From assembly GCF_003692965.1 (NCBI RefSeq), contig NZ_REHC01000008.1, forward strand, positions 1 to 64,000: a stretch of 64,000 nucleotides of DNA, given 5' to 3'. Source of the stretch: Lactobacillus sp. ESL0246 (lineage in GTDB: Bacteria; Bacillota; Bacilli; Lactobacillales; Lactobacillaceae). The notes under the pieces were generated by a model, which worked only from the letters and a program-made list of their open reading frames with translations, searched no databases and was not told the origin of the DNA. Positions 28,819-37,588 of this stretch are shown in pieces; the stretch's first letter is position 1; each line of letters starts with the position of its first letter. The translations under genes were made by a program, and so were the position numbers.

Positions 28819-31401
28819 AAGCGGTAGCCAAGCATTCCATGTATGTTGTTTAATATCTGTTAAAAGTAGCAGTAACCCACTGCTTCCAGTAGTCAAATCT
28901 AGGGAACACTTAAAGCCAAATCTTCCAGGGACCATTACCCCACCGTTTTGAGCAACTAAGTAATTATTAAGTAAATTGTACTTTTTATTTAAAGTTTCCT
29001 TATTATTGGTACAAATAGCAAAGGCATTATCTAAAATTAGTAAACTAAAAAAGCCATCGAATAATCCAGTAAAAAAAGTTACAAAAACATCATTTTTCTT
29101 TAATATTTTTAACAAAATTTCTAATTCTTTTTTAGTAAAAACTTTCGGATCATCTTGTAAAAATTCTATCATTAATAAAGCTAAACCAGCACTACCATGA
29201 TTGACATAAGGTATTAAACGTTCATATGAGTATGAATTATCCTTAATAAATGCACCATCGCTTGTAAGCAGTAATGAATTTTTAATTACTAACTGGTAAA
29301 TTTTTAAAGCTTCTTGCTTGTATTGCTTTGTATCTGTAGCAATACTTAATTTCCATAAAAATAATGCGGCACCCAACCAGCCTGTAATTAATCCACTATC
29401 AGTTTTTTCAGTATAGTGTTCATGCTTAATAATTTCTATGATTTGTTTGCCAATCGCAATTGCATTTTGTAAGTAAATAGTTTTTTTGGTTTGGACATAA
29501 TAGCATAAAAAAGCTAGTCCAACTCCTGCTAAGCCAGAATAAATTGAAATATCATTACCTAACTTAAATATATCAGTAGTTTGTATCTTTTCCATTATAT
29601 TACAACTAATTTTAGCATAGCCTTGTTCCCATAAAACGGTTGCAATACCACTTAGACCAGTAAATAATCCAATATCTGTTGTTGGCGCAGCTAACAACTT
29701 TTTTAAATTTGGTAATTGTTGTTCAATCCAAATATTAATTTTTTGCTTATTTTTCTGATTTAAAGTTTGTGATCTGTTTAAAGCCATTATAGCCCCAAAA
29801 GCGCCATTGGCTATGGAATAATAACTAATTTCAGAACTATATTGCGGAATATCACCATAAATTAATCCTTTAAAGTTAAAGTTCAAGTTATCAATGATTC
29901 CCTTAGCTACTTCTACAATATTTTGATTTAGCTGACTCAGTGAAAACGATGTAGACGGTACTGCTAGATTTTTGTGATAATACTGCGGGTGGCGTAAGTC
30001 AGAATTAAAATTCAAATTTAATTGTTTTTTTAAATTATGCAAAAATTCTACAATTTGATTGCCAAATTCATTACTAATATTCTTATCTTGCACCGCCTCT
30101 AATTCAGGAGCCCAATCAAAGCCAGTTGCTGTTGGCAAAATCATATAACGTGCAATTTTGTATAACGCAATTCGATCAGCTTCTTCATAAGTCTTCGCAT
30201 TAAAATCTGAATATCCTGGCGTTGCCAGACCTGGATTGTACGCAGCTGAAGTTTTTTGAGCATTTTCAAAATCAATTAACTTTAACTTATCTGTATCCAG
30301 TATGACTATATTATCCGGTTGTAAATCGCCAACTGCGATTCCCTTTTGGTGAATTTGGTTAATTGTATTTAAAAGTGCCGTAATAATTTTGACCATCTTC
30401 GTAAGATATTCATTTTTCTTTTGTTCATTTGCGGTAAAGGGATATTGGCTATCAATAAAATCAGCTAGAGTATCTCCTTGAAGATATTCTTCAACTAAAT
30501 ACATATGTTTCCATGCCTTAAAACTTTCATAAACATTGACAACTGTTGGTATATCAGCTAGTTGTTTTAATATCTTATACTCGTGTTTAATACGATTAAA
30601 ACCATCATTCCCATTAGCATCTAAGCCCGCAAAAGAACGACCTTCTTTTAGAACCCATTCTTTCCCCTTGGAAACTGCATGATAAACTCCACCAGCATTG
30701 CTATAGTGTAAAGAAAAATCAACATTATAATTCATTAGTTTTTTGAATTCATTTTGATCATAATGTTGCACATTATTTTTCAATTGTTCAGGTTCTACAA
30801 TAAAATCAGGCTGATAATAATATGGTAACCGTTTATCTTCAACTAAGTTATGTTTATTATCAATAATGGCATAAACTTCTTTACCTGCAATCACCGTTTT
30901 CATTGCCTTAAAGGCACCATAACGGTAAAAGACATGACTATCTTGCCACTCTTTATCACTTAATATATATGGCCCCTCTAAAAAATCTTGCGTAATTTCT
31001 GCTAATGCAGTAAGAAGTTGTACAAACTCAGTAGTATTTACGGGATAAACTGTAATAAACTTTCCCGACTCTGTTCGGTCACCATATTTGGAATTACTTA
31101 AAAGCATTGCATCTACTGTATTAATAAATTTATAACTAACTTTTTTATTGTTTAAGTACTGGCTTACTGTCAATAATAGTTTTTGTGCATCATTAATATT
31201 AGCAGTTAGATGAATTTTCCAGCCTTGTTGGGGCAATTTATGATCAAATAAAATATAATGCCAATAGTTATCAGTTGATTCTTGAAAGCTAGTTTTAGGC
31301 TTTATGAATTTAAATTTATTTTGGATTTTATTATTCGGATAATAAAAAAGTGAACGCTCGTTTTTAATAAATTCCAGATATTCATTACCAGTTAAGTCCA
31401 T
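28804..31401 (-). CDS. Class III lanthipeptide synthetase LanKC
   Basis: An 865-residue three-domain enzyme expected to phosphorylate and eliminate Ser/Thr and then cyclise onto Cys. Residues 1-215: lyase-like region with SGKFITVYP (112-120) and VFYRYGAF (157-164). Residues about 225-480: kinase with glycine loop GGVYHA (237), Lys252, Glu274, catalytic loop GDLQPDN (358-364) and DFE (377-379). Residues about 500-865: LanC-like alpha/alpha barrel with repeated glycine motifs near 531, 578, 620, 670, 734, 776 and 836. The positions that bind zinc in LanC (Cys and Cys-His) are FT and TT here, pointing to class III rather than IV. AAAGGAGAG precedes the ATG. It follows the exporter by 21 bases. 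Confidence 0.88.
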   Translation of the reverse strand: MDLTGNEYLEFIKNERSLFYYPNNKIQNKFKFIKPKTSFQESTDNYWHYILFDHKLPQQGWKIHLTANINDAQKLLLTVSQYLNNKKVSYKFINTVDAMLLSNSKYGDRTESGKFITVYPVNTTEFVQLLTALAEITQDFLEGPYILSDKEWQDSHVFYRYGAFKAMKTVIAGKEVYAIIDNKHNLVEDKRLPYYYQPDFIVEPEQLKNNVQHYDQNEFKKLMNYNVDFSLHYSNAGGVYHAVSKGKEWVLKEGRSFAGLDANGNDGFNRIKHEYKILKQLADIPTVVNVYESFKAWKHMYLVEEYLQGDTLADFIDSQYPFTANEQKKNEYLTKMVKIITALLNTINQIHQKGIAVGDLQPDNIVILDTDKLKLIDFENAQKTSAAYNPGLATPGYSDFNAKTYEEADRIALYKIARYMILPTATGFDWAPELEAVQDKNISNEFGNQIVEFLHNLKKQLNLNFNSDLRHPQYYHKNLAVPSTSFSLSQLNQNIVEVAKGIIDNLNFNFKGLIYGDIPQYSSEISYYSIANGAFGAIMALNRSQTLNQKNKQKINIWIEQQLPNLKKLLAAPTTDIGLFTGLSGIATVLWEQGYAKISCNIMEKIQTTDIFKLGNDISIYSGLAGVGLAFLCYYVQTKKTIYLQNAIAIGKQIIEIIKHEHYTEKTDSGLITGWLGAALFLWKLSIATDTKQYKQEALKIYQLVIKNSLLLTSDGAFIKDNSYSYERLIPYVNHGSAGLALLMIEFLQDDPKVFTKKELEILLKILKKNDVFVTFFTGLFDGFFSLLILDNAFAICTNNKETLNKKYNLLNNYLVAQNGGVMVPGRFGFKCSLDLTTGSSGLLLLLTDIKQHTWNAWLPLLRSK

Positions 31402-31422
31402 CTGTATGTTCTCTCCTTTTAA

Positions 31423-33156
31423 TTATTTTTCAACTGCCAATATTTCTTCATTAACAAATTGTTTATATTTAGGAACCAATTGCATTAGCTCTTGATGCGT
31501 ACCACTGCCGGTAATTTGATGATTATCTAAAAAATAAATTTTGTCTGCATCAACAATTGTCGATAAGCGATGCGCAATAACAATTAGAGTTGTCTGGTGA
31601 TTGGCTACCAACTTATTCAAAGTATTAGTAATAATTTTTTCCGAATTGGGATCCAAGTTAGAAGTTGCTTCATCTAGAATTAAAAAATGGGCTTGGCGCA
31701 AGTATGCGCGAGCAATCTGTAGTCTCTGCCTTTGCCCACCCGATAAACCGATTCCTTGTTCACCAACCAAAGTTTGTAAACCATTAGGCATTTTTTGTAC
31801 ATCTTCTAATAAATTAGCTTTATCTAGGGCTACCCAAATTTCACTTTCTTCAGGAATAGCTGTCAGCCCAAAAGTTAGATTTAGATAAATTGACCCTGAA
31901 ATAATGGTGTTTTCTTGAGTTACTACGGCAAATAAATTACGCCAAGTATTTAAATCATAATTAGTAGCATTTACTGAATTTAATAGGAGCTGTCCTTCAT
32001 TCAATTCATACAACCTAGTTAATAAATTAATAATTGTTGTTTTACCAGCACCAGAGGGACCAACTATTGCTATTTTTTGGCCACTATTAAAACTTAAAGA
32101 AATATTTTGTAAAACCGGTTCCTTTTGATATGAAAAAGAGGCATTTTTCAACGTTAAACAACTATTCTTAGCAAACAATATTTGAGAATTAACTTGATAA
32201 ACATTTTTTTCTCCTGGTGTATTCAAAATCTTATTTAATTCCAAAGTAGCTCCTTTAGCTTGCTTGTAACTGGTATAAAAATTACCCAACATATTAATTG
32301 GCTCAATTACCTGAAAGAGATAAATTAAAAAGGATACTAAGGTGCCAATACTCAAACTAGCCTGTTGTACACGAATACCACCATATATAATAATTAAAAG
32401 AATAATTCCTAAAGTAAAAACTGTTTGAATGGGACCTACAATTGAAAATATGAGATCAGTTTTATTTGAAACTTTAAATAATTCAACTACTATCTGCTTA
32501 AAATTTAACAAGACTGGGCGATAAGCATTATTCAGCTTAATACTGCGGATATTATATATGTTTTCTGTACTTTGACCAGAAAGTTCGCTTAATTTATTCT
32601 GGGTAGTGAGCGACAATTTTTCACTAATTTTTCCAATTGGATATGCAATTAAGATAATTAGTGAAAAAGATAAGACAATAAATACCGTCAATTGCCAATC
32701 TAAATGAAATAAAACGATGAATGATCCTAGCACTGTAATTAAACTATTAATGGTGGCTGGAATACTACTAGTCATGAAGCTTTGAACTACTTCAGCATCA
32801 TTAATTAAATGACTAGAAAGCTGTCCGCTTTTTTTATTAGCAAAAAAGCTCATAGGCAAAGTAAGTAACTTTTGCTCAATTTCCATTCTGACTTCAGCAA
32901 TTTTTAAATTTCCGGCCACACTAATTAGATATTGGCAAAAAGCACTAATAATCGCACTGAAAATAATGGTTAGTACGATTAAGGTAACTAAATGAAAATT
33001 TAAATGTGCGATTATTTGCGTTTTACCATCAATAAATCGCCGTACTATTAAAGGTATCAAAACCTCAATAAAGGTACCTAAAATTCCTAAAATTATTCCT
33101 AAAATGAACTGCCAAGAAATTGAATATAACTTTATTTTATTATCCATAAATCTCAC
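31423..33156 (-). CDS. ABC exporter of the lanthipeptide cluster (LanT-like, no C39 peptidase)
   Basis: A 577-residue half-transporter: six membrane segments in the first 300 residues and an ATPase domain with Walker A GPSGAGKT, signature LSGGQRQR, Walker B FLILDEATSNLD and IAHRLS. There is no N-terminal C39 protease domain, so it would export the peptide with its leader or after cleavage by another protease. Start is GTG 33156 or ATG 33147; neither has a strong RBS. Downstream of the candidate precursor and its hairpin. Confidence 0.85.
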   Translation of the reverse strand: MRFMDNKIKLYSISWQFILGIILGILGTFIEVLIPLIVRRFIDGKTQIIAHLNFHLVTLIVLTIIFSAIISAFCQYLISVAGNLKIAEVRMEIEQKLLTLPMSFFANKKSGQLSSHLINDAEVVQSFMTSSIPATINSLITVLGSFIVLFHLDWQLTVFIVLSFSLIILIAYPIGKISEKLSLTTQNKLSELSGQSTENIYNIRSIKLNNAYRPVLLNFKQIVVELFKVSNKTDLIFSIVGPIQTVFTLGIILLIIIYGGIRVQQASLSIGTLVSFLIYLFQVIEPINMLGNFYTSYKQAKGATLELNKILNTPGEKNVYQVNSQILFAKNSCLTLKNASFSYQKEPVLQNISLSFNSGQKIAIVGPSGAGKTTIINLLTRLYELNEGQLLLNSVNATNYDLNTWRNLFAVVTQENTIISGSIYLNLTFGLTAIPEESEIWVALDKANLLEDVQKMPNGLQTLVGEQGIGLSGGQRQRLQIARAYLRQAHFLILDEATSNLDPNSEKIITNTLNKLVANHQTTLIVIAHRLSTIVDADKIYFLDNHQITGSGTHQELMQLVPKYKQFVNEEILAVEK

Positions 33157-33165
33157 ATTCTTTTT

Positions 33166-33213
33166 AATTAATAAAAGGCATATCTTGTGTTAGAGATATG
33201 CCTTTTATTAATT
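33166..33213 (-). terminator. Perfect 19-bp inverted repeat between precursor and exporter genes
   Basis: Arms 33166-33184 and 33195-33213 are perfectly complementary with a 10-base loop. Read on the minus strand the inner GGCATATC/GATATGCC stem is followed by TTTTATTAATT, an attenuator-like terminator. It lies 7 bases past the small peptide gene, so most transcripts would stop there and some would read into the exporter and synthetase genes. Confidence 0.8.
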
Positions 33214-33220
33214 TGTTTGC

Positions 33221-33349
33221 TTAAAATATACCAAAGAAAGTATGCCCGCAAATTAGCGACTTTCGTTTTTCGTTATTGTATTTATTATGTTTTTGATGCT
33301 TGATCTTCTTCTTTTGTAAGCCAAAAATATGTCGCATTAATGAATCCAT
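33221..33349 (-). CDS. Candidate class III lanthipeptide precursor, 42 residues
   Basis: A small intact gene directly upstream of the exporter and synthetase. RBS GAGAGGGAG is 7 bases before ATG 33349 and a promoter lies at 33372-33399. The leader part has IFGLQ (residues 8-12), the type of short Leu-Gln motif that class III leaders carry. A very basic spacer follows (residues 13-30, with about nine Lys/Arg and three His). The putative core is SLICGHTFFGIF (31-42): Ser31, Cys34 and Thr37 are the only residues available for a ring or dehydration in it. The Ser-aliphatic-Cys-Gly pattern resembles the first ring of SapB (memory-based comparison). A longer frame to 33412 runs into the promoter and is not the gene. 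Confidence 0.6.
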   Translation of the reverse strand: MDSLMRHIFGLQKKKIKHQKHNKYNNEKRKSLICGHTFFGIF

Positions 33350-33371
33350 ATAATCGCTCCCTCTCATTCGT

Positions 33372-33399
33372 ATAATAGCATATTTATAAAAAAACTCAA
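33372..33399 (-). promoter_or_regulatory. Promoter of the lanthipeptide operon
   Basis: On the minus strand TTGAGT (33394-33399) and TATTAT (33372-33377) are 16 bases apart, 23 bases before the precursor ATG. The spacer is A/T-rich. No operator or regulator gene is found nearby. Confidence 0.6.
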
Positions 33400-33461
33400 T
33401 ATTTTTTATCATTATTTAATACTTACACTCGTTTATATGCTTACTGCTTTATAGAAATTAA

Positions 33462-34611
33462 CTAGTCTCTTTTAATTTCTAAGTCTTTAGCAATTTTAAC
33501 TTCTAATATAGCGTTTTCTTCGATGGGAGTTAAATGAGCATATTTTGATAAGTCTACACGTTTTTGAAAGGAAAAACGAATCGCCATAGTTCATTTTTTG
33601 TTTAAATAATAAAAAATCCCTGTAAAACGAAAGCAAAACCAGCCTTAGAGCTAATTTGCCATACATAATTGTGAAAACGGGGATCCGTTAACTTATTTTG
33701 GTTATTATTCCAAGATTGAGGCTCTGGTGGATTAGTCACAACCGCATCAAAGGTACGTGGATAATCAATTTCCTTAGTATTTGGTTCGGATGGCCAATCA
33801 CTTTCAAGCGCATCAGTGTTGAACAATGTCGTATTAGTAAATAAAACATGATGCAACATTAGATTCATTCTAGCTAAATTGTAAGCGGTTGAATCTGATT
33901 CTTGTCCATACAGCTTAACAATTCCTGTTTGGTGCGTCATTTGTACCGCTAACCAAATTGAACCTGTCCTACAGATAAGGATCATATACTGTGAAAGATT
34001 GTGTTGCTTTAGGTAAAACTGATGTCACTATTTAGCTATTAATTTTGAAATTTCATGTGGTGTGTAAAACGCATCCCCCTCTTACCTGCTTCATCTTGAT
34101 AATCAATACTATCAACTAATTTGACAATCTTCGCTAAAGACTTCGCTCGCTCATTAGCTGATAACTTCAGGTATGAGTCGCATAAGTTAAGCCCATTAAA
34201 GATGCCCTTGAAGTATTGACCTGCTGCTTTTATATAGCGCAGCATTCTTATCAAAATTAGCAAAAATAGTTTGATCGACATTTAGATTTGCTTGGCCATT
34301 GTCAATTTTATTTACTAATCACTTCCAAGTGTCAAGTGATGCAATTGTATTACCAAGACTTGAAAAGATATCCTTAAGATAACCATTTAATTCAATATGC
34401 ATGCTTGTTCTAGGTAAGCATCATTAATAGCTTGGTTTTTCTTAACATTTATAGCACTATTACTAACAAGATACTATTCTTGCTGTTCGGATAAGTAACG
34501 ATAACATATGAAAGCCAAAATATAATTTTTATATTTAGTTGTATCCATATTAGTTCGGAAGTTATTGGTCATCTTCCATAACTAGGAACTAACTGTCTGT
34601 AATTTTGTCAT
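33462..34611 (-). pseudogene. Type I restriction-modification methylase HsdM, heavily decayed
   Basis: Starts at ATG 34611 after GAAGGGAAG. The first frame reads LWKMTNNFRTNMDTTKYKNY and ILAFICYRYLSEQQE and is interrupted by TAG twice. Later pieces: 34039-34281 (KLSANERAKSLAKIVKLVD), 33602-33985 with the catalytic NPP motif (VVTNPPEPQSW), and 33462-33587, a 41-codon piece with FQKRVDLSKYAHL like the HsdM C-terminus. The order matches HsdM throughout. At least three frame changes and two stops are visible; hsdR and hsdS are absent. Confidence 0.8.
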
Positions 34612-34770
34612 TATTCTTCCCTTCTCACGTACACATTTATCGCAATAATACTTTTTGCTTTTGAAGATGGACTTATTTCTATTGACTCATACTAATTAGC
34701 TTATCAGGCTTTTAAAAAATGTTAAATTAAGGGAGGTAATAATAATTTTTACTTATTAATAAAATCAAAA

Positions 34771-34813
34771 TAAAAAAGCTATCTAATTTATTAAAGAAAT
34801 CGATTGGCTTTTT
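34771..34813 (-). terminator. Possible terminator of msrB
   Basis: AAAAAGC...ATC and GAT...GCTTTTT pair across a loop of about 18 bases with a mismatched centre. It lies 24 bases past the msrB stop. Weaker than the other terminators listed. Confidence 0.45.
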
Positions 34814-34836
34814 ATACTTTACATAATTATTATTAT

Positions 34837-35268
34837 TTAAAAAAGTTTACGATATTCGCCATATCCTTCTTTTTCTAATTGATCAAAAGGAATAAATTTT
34901 AAAGCCGACGAATTAATACAATAGCGTAACCCTCCTTGATCTTGTGGTCCATCATTAAAAACGTGACCTAAGTGCGAATCAGCCTCTGGGCTTTTGACCT
35001 CAGTTCGTTCCATACCATGTGATTGGTCACGATGATACACTAATTTTTGAATAGGCTTACTAAAACTAGGCCAACCGCAACCAGCATCATACTTATCTTC
35101 GCTGGAAAATAAGGGTTCACCAGAAACTACATCAACATAAATGCCTTTTTGATAAAAGTCATCATACTTTCCTTTAAAAGGAAAATCAGTAGCTGCATGT
35201 TGAGTAGTTTCAAATTGTTCTTTTGTTAAATCCTTAAGTCGTTCTTGTTTTTTATTTTCATCCATCAT
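34837..35268 (-). CDS. msrB: Peptide methionine-R-sulfoxide reductase MsrB
   Basis: About 143 residues. The pattern [20 protein letters not shown] and the C-terminal [10 protein letters not shown] (catalytic Cys) mark MsrB. The zinc-binding CxxC pairs of some MsrB proteins are absent, as is common in lactobacilli. The open frame reaches 35277, but the RBS TTAGGATGG favours ATG 35268 or 35265. Complements MsrA at 21454. Confidence 0.93.
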   Translation of the reverse strand: MMDENKKQERLKDLTKEQFETTQHAATDFPFKGKYDDFYQKGIYVDVVSGEPLFSSEDKYDAGCGWPSFSKPIQKLVYHRDQSHGMERTEVKSPEADSHLGHVFNDGPQDQGGLRYCINSSALKFIPFDQLEKEGYGEYRKLF

Positions 35269-35415
35269 AATCACCATCCTAAGCTAACTATAACAAACTT
35301 ATTTAAACTACAGTAAAATAGTGCTTAGTAAATTAATATTAATTTAAATTCTCGAAAAGGTTGCTCTGCGGTATAATGAACGTTGTATCAAAATCTTAGA
35401 AAGGTTCTTTTTATT

Positions 35416-36612
35416 ATGCCGATTTTAGCAAATAATCTAGCTGGAACAATTAACACAAGAATTAAAAAATTACCTAAATCCGAAATTCGCTCATTTAACA
35501 ACCAAATCTCCCAAATTCCGGATATTGTTAAGTTAACTGTCGGGGAACCCGATCTAAATACGCCTGATCATATTAAACAGGCAGCTATTAACGATATTAA
35601 CAAAGACGATTCGCATTACGCCCCTGAAGCCGGCAAAACTGAATATTTAAACGCCGTAAGTTCATATTTGCAAAAAAGTCTCAAAGTTTTTTATGATCCA
35701 CAAAATGAAATTTGTGCAACTGTTGGTGTTTCTGAAGCATTAAATGTTTCTTTTATGGCAATCTTGAATCCGGGCGATAAAGTTATTGTCCCCACTCCTG
35801 TTTGGGGCGTTTACTTTGGAATTATTGAAATGGCAGGTGGTATTGCGGTTCAAGTAGATACCTCTGAAGATAACTTCATTTTGACAGCTGAGCACCTATC
35901 CAAGGTAATGGAAAATGAAGGTAAAGGTGCTAAAGCAATTATTTTAACTGATCCTTCAAATCCCACTGGGCGTGTCTATAATAAAAATGAACTTGAAAAA
36001 TTAGCACAAGTAATTGTTAACTATAACTTATATGCTTTAAGTGATGAAATTTATGCAGAACTAATTTATTCTCAAAAGAAACATTATTCTCTTACTCAGA
36101 TTATTCCTGAACGAACAATTTTATTGTCGGGATTATCTAAAAATTTTGCAATGACGGGGTGGCGCGTTGGTTATATTGCTGGTCCAAAAGAAATTATGCA
36201 AACAATTATCAAAATTAACTCATTCATGATTACTTCAGTAACCGATAATGTTCAAATTGGTGCCGCGGAAGCAATGGCTAATGGTGAAGAAGATTACATA
36301 GAAGCAAGGAAAATTTATGAAAAGCGTTTGCATATTATTCAAACAGGCTTGGAAAAAAATGGCTTTACAATGGCTACACCTGAGGGTGCTTTCTATATTT
36401 TTGCTAAAATTCCTGCTAAATTTGGTTGTGATGATGTTGCCTTTGCAAAAGATTTAGCTACTAAAGCAAAAGTTGGTGTAATTCCGGGAAGCTATTTTGG
36501 ACAAGGTGGACAAGGGTTTGTAAGATTATCTTATGCTTCTTCGGAACAAAATCTTTTAACTGCCGTTCAACGTATAACCGATTATGTTAATGAGCATCTT
36601 ATATGTAATTAA
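35416..36612 (+). CDS. Class I/II PLP-dependent aminotransferase (aromatic/aspartate type)
   Basis: 398 residues, fold type I aminotransferase. Visible motifs are LTVGEPDLNTP near the N-terminus, DPSNPTGR (about residue 180), SDEIYAELIY, and the PLP-lysine segment LSGLSKNFAMTGWRVGY. The frame is open from 35383, but the RBS AGAAAGG and ATG 35416 give the conserved MPILANNL start. Substrate could be aromatic amino acids or a diaminopimelate intermediate; sequence alone does not decide. Confidence 0.85.
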   Translation: MPILANNLAGTINTRIKKLPKSEIRSFNNQISQIPDIVKLTVGEPDLNTPDHIKQAAINDINKDDSHYAPEAGKTEYLNAVSSYLQKSLKVFYDPQNEICATVGVSEALNVSFMAILNPGDKVIVPTPVWGVYFGIIEMAGGIAVQVDTSEDNFILTAEHLSKVMENEGKGAKAIILTDPSNPTGRVYNKNELEKLAQVIVNYNLYALSDEIYAELIYSQKKHYSLTQIIPERTILLSGLSKNFAMTGWRVGYIAGPKEIMQTIIKINSFMITSVTDNVQIGAAEAMANGEEDYIEARKIYEKRLHIIQTGLEKNGFTMATPEGAFYIFAKIPAKFGCDDVAFAKDLATKAKVGVIPGSYFGQGGQGFVRLSYASSEQNLLTAVQRITDYVNEHLICN

Positions 36613-36698
36613 GGTGCTTATTGTTTGGGAATATCTAATTATTAGTCTAGACTAATAATTAGATAAAAAGCATGTTATTTATCAGAGAAAGGATAAAA

Positions 36699-37193
36699 AT
36701 GCAAATTACAAGAAATAATACCCCATTAGCAACTAACGGACAACCACCTTTAGTTGGGACAACTCTTCCAGATTTTCAGGTTGAACGAGCAGATAAAACT
36801 AACGCCACTTCTTTTGATCTGATTACTAAACCAACTTTAATCAGTGTAGTGCCTAATATTAATACAAGCGTATGTAGTATTTCAACTAAACACTTTAATA
36901 GCGAAGTTGATACATATGAGGGAATCAATTTTTATACTATTTCTACTAACACATTAGATGACCAAAAAAATTGGTGTGCTGCTGAAGGTGTCGAAAAGAT
37001 GGAACTTTTGTCAGATAACCAGCGGGATTTTGGTAAAAAGATGGGTCTGTACATTGAAGAAATGGACGTTGATTCAAGAAGTATTTGGATAGTTGATGTC
37101 AATAAGAAAATTCTTTATCAAGAATTAGTTCATGAAATGACCGATGAGCCAAATTATGACGCAGCCTTAGAATTTTTAGATGGTCTAAAATAA
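36699..37193 (+). CDS. tpx: Thiol peroxidase Tpx
   Basis: A 164-residue atypical 2-Cys peroxiredoxin that reduces peroxides using thioredoxin. Peroxidatic Cys lies in NTSVCSIST and the second Cys in NWCAAEGV. AGAAAGGATAAAA precedes ATG 36699 and is preferred over the upstream Met at 36672. Confidence 0.92.
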   Translation: MQITRNNTPLATNGQPPLVGTTLPDFQVERADKTNATSFDLITKPTLISVVPNINTSVCSISTKHFNSEVDTYEGINFYTISTNTLDDQKNWCAAEGVEKMELLSDNQRDFGKKMGLYIEEMDVDSRSIWIVDVNKKILYQELVHEMTDEPNYDAALEFLDGLK

Positions 37194-37210
37194 AAAAAAT
37201 TAAATAAACA

Positions 37211-37251
37211 AAAAAGAACTTCGACGGTATCTAACTTTCGAAGTTCTTTTT
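37211..37251. terminator. Terminator of tpx
   Basis: AAAAAGAACTTCG and CGAAGTTCTTTTT pair around a loop 18 bases after the tpx stop; the flanks permit bidirectional use, ending the SLAP fragment transcript as well. Confidence 0.85.
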
Positions 37252-37270
37252 GTTATCTGATTTAAATTTT

Positions 37271-37552
37271 TTACTTAAAATTTCTTACTTTGACGTATTG
37301 TTTCTTCGGTCCACCAATGCGGTAATATAACTTACCGTTTTTAAATTGATAAGGTGCACCATATGTTCGAATATATCTGCCCTTACGTAGCAAGCGATGA
37401 TTAGCACGCTTGCTGCCAGTTTGATAAACATAAGCATTATGCTTTAACTTGCGCAAGGTGCCATCAATGTTAGCTGCAAGCACGTATTGGTTATCTGTTA
37501 ATTTATAAGCCAAAACGCCATCAGTTAAGCGCACGGTTTCAGGATAAACCAT
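37271..37552 (-). pseudogene. SLAP-domain surface protein, C-terminal fragment
   Basis: 93 residues with two tandem copies of a short basic SLAP-type repeat: a Tyr/Lys/Arg-rich pattern with KLKHNAYVYQTGSKRANHR and GRYIRTYGAPYQFKNGKLYY. These bind cell-wall polymers in Lactobacillus S-layer proteins. There is no signal peptide or catalytic part, and no RBS before the first Met, so it looks like the remaining tail of a larger protein. Confidence 0.65.
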
Positions 37553-37588
37553 GATGTTTTCATATGAGTGAAACTTCGAATTACCAAC

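Noticed and set aside
28804-31401. Class IV (LanL) lanthipeptide synthetase
   Set aside because: The zinc ligand positions (Cys, Cys-His) are replaced by FT and TT, so class III is preferred.
33221-33412. 63-residue reading of the small lanthipeptide ORF
   Set aside because: The extension lies across the promoter region (-10 at 33372-33377) and has no RBS, whereas ATG 33349 has a good one.
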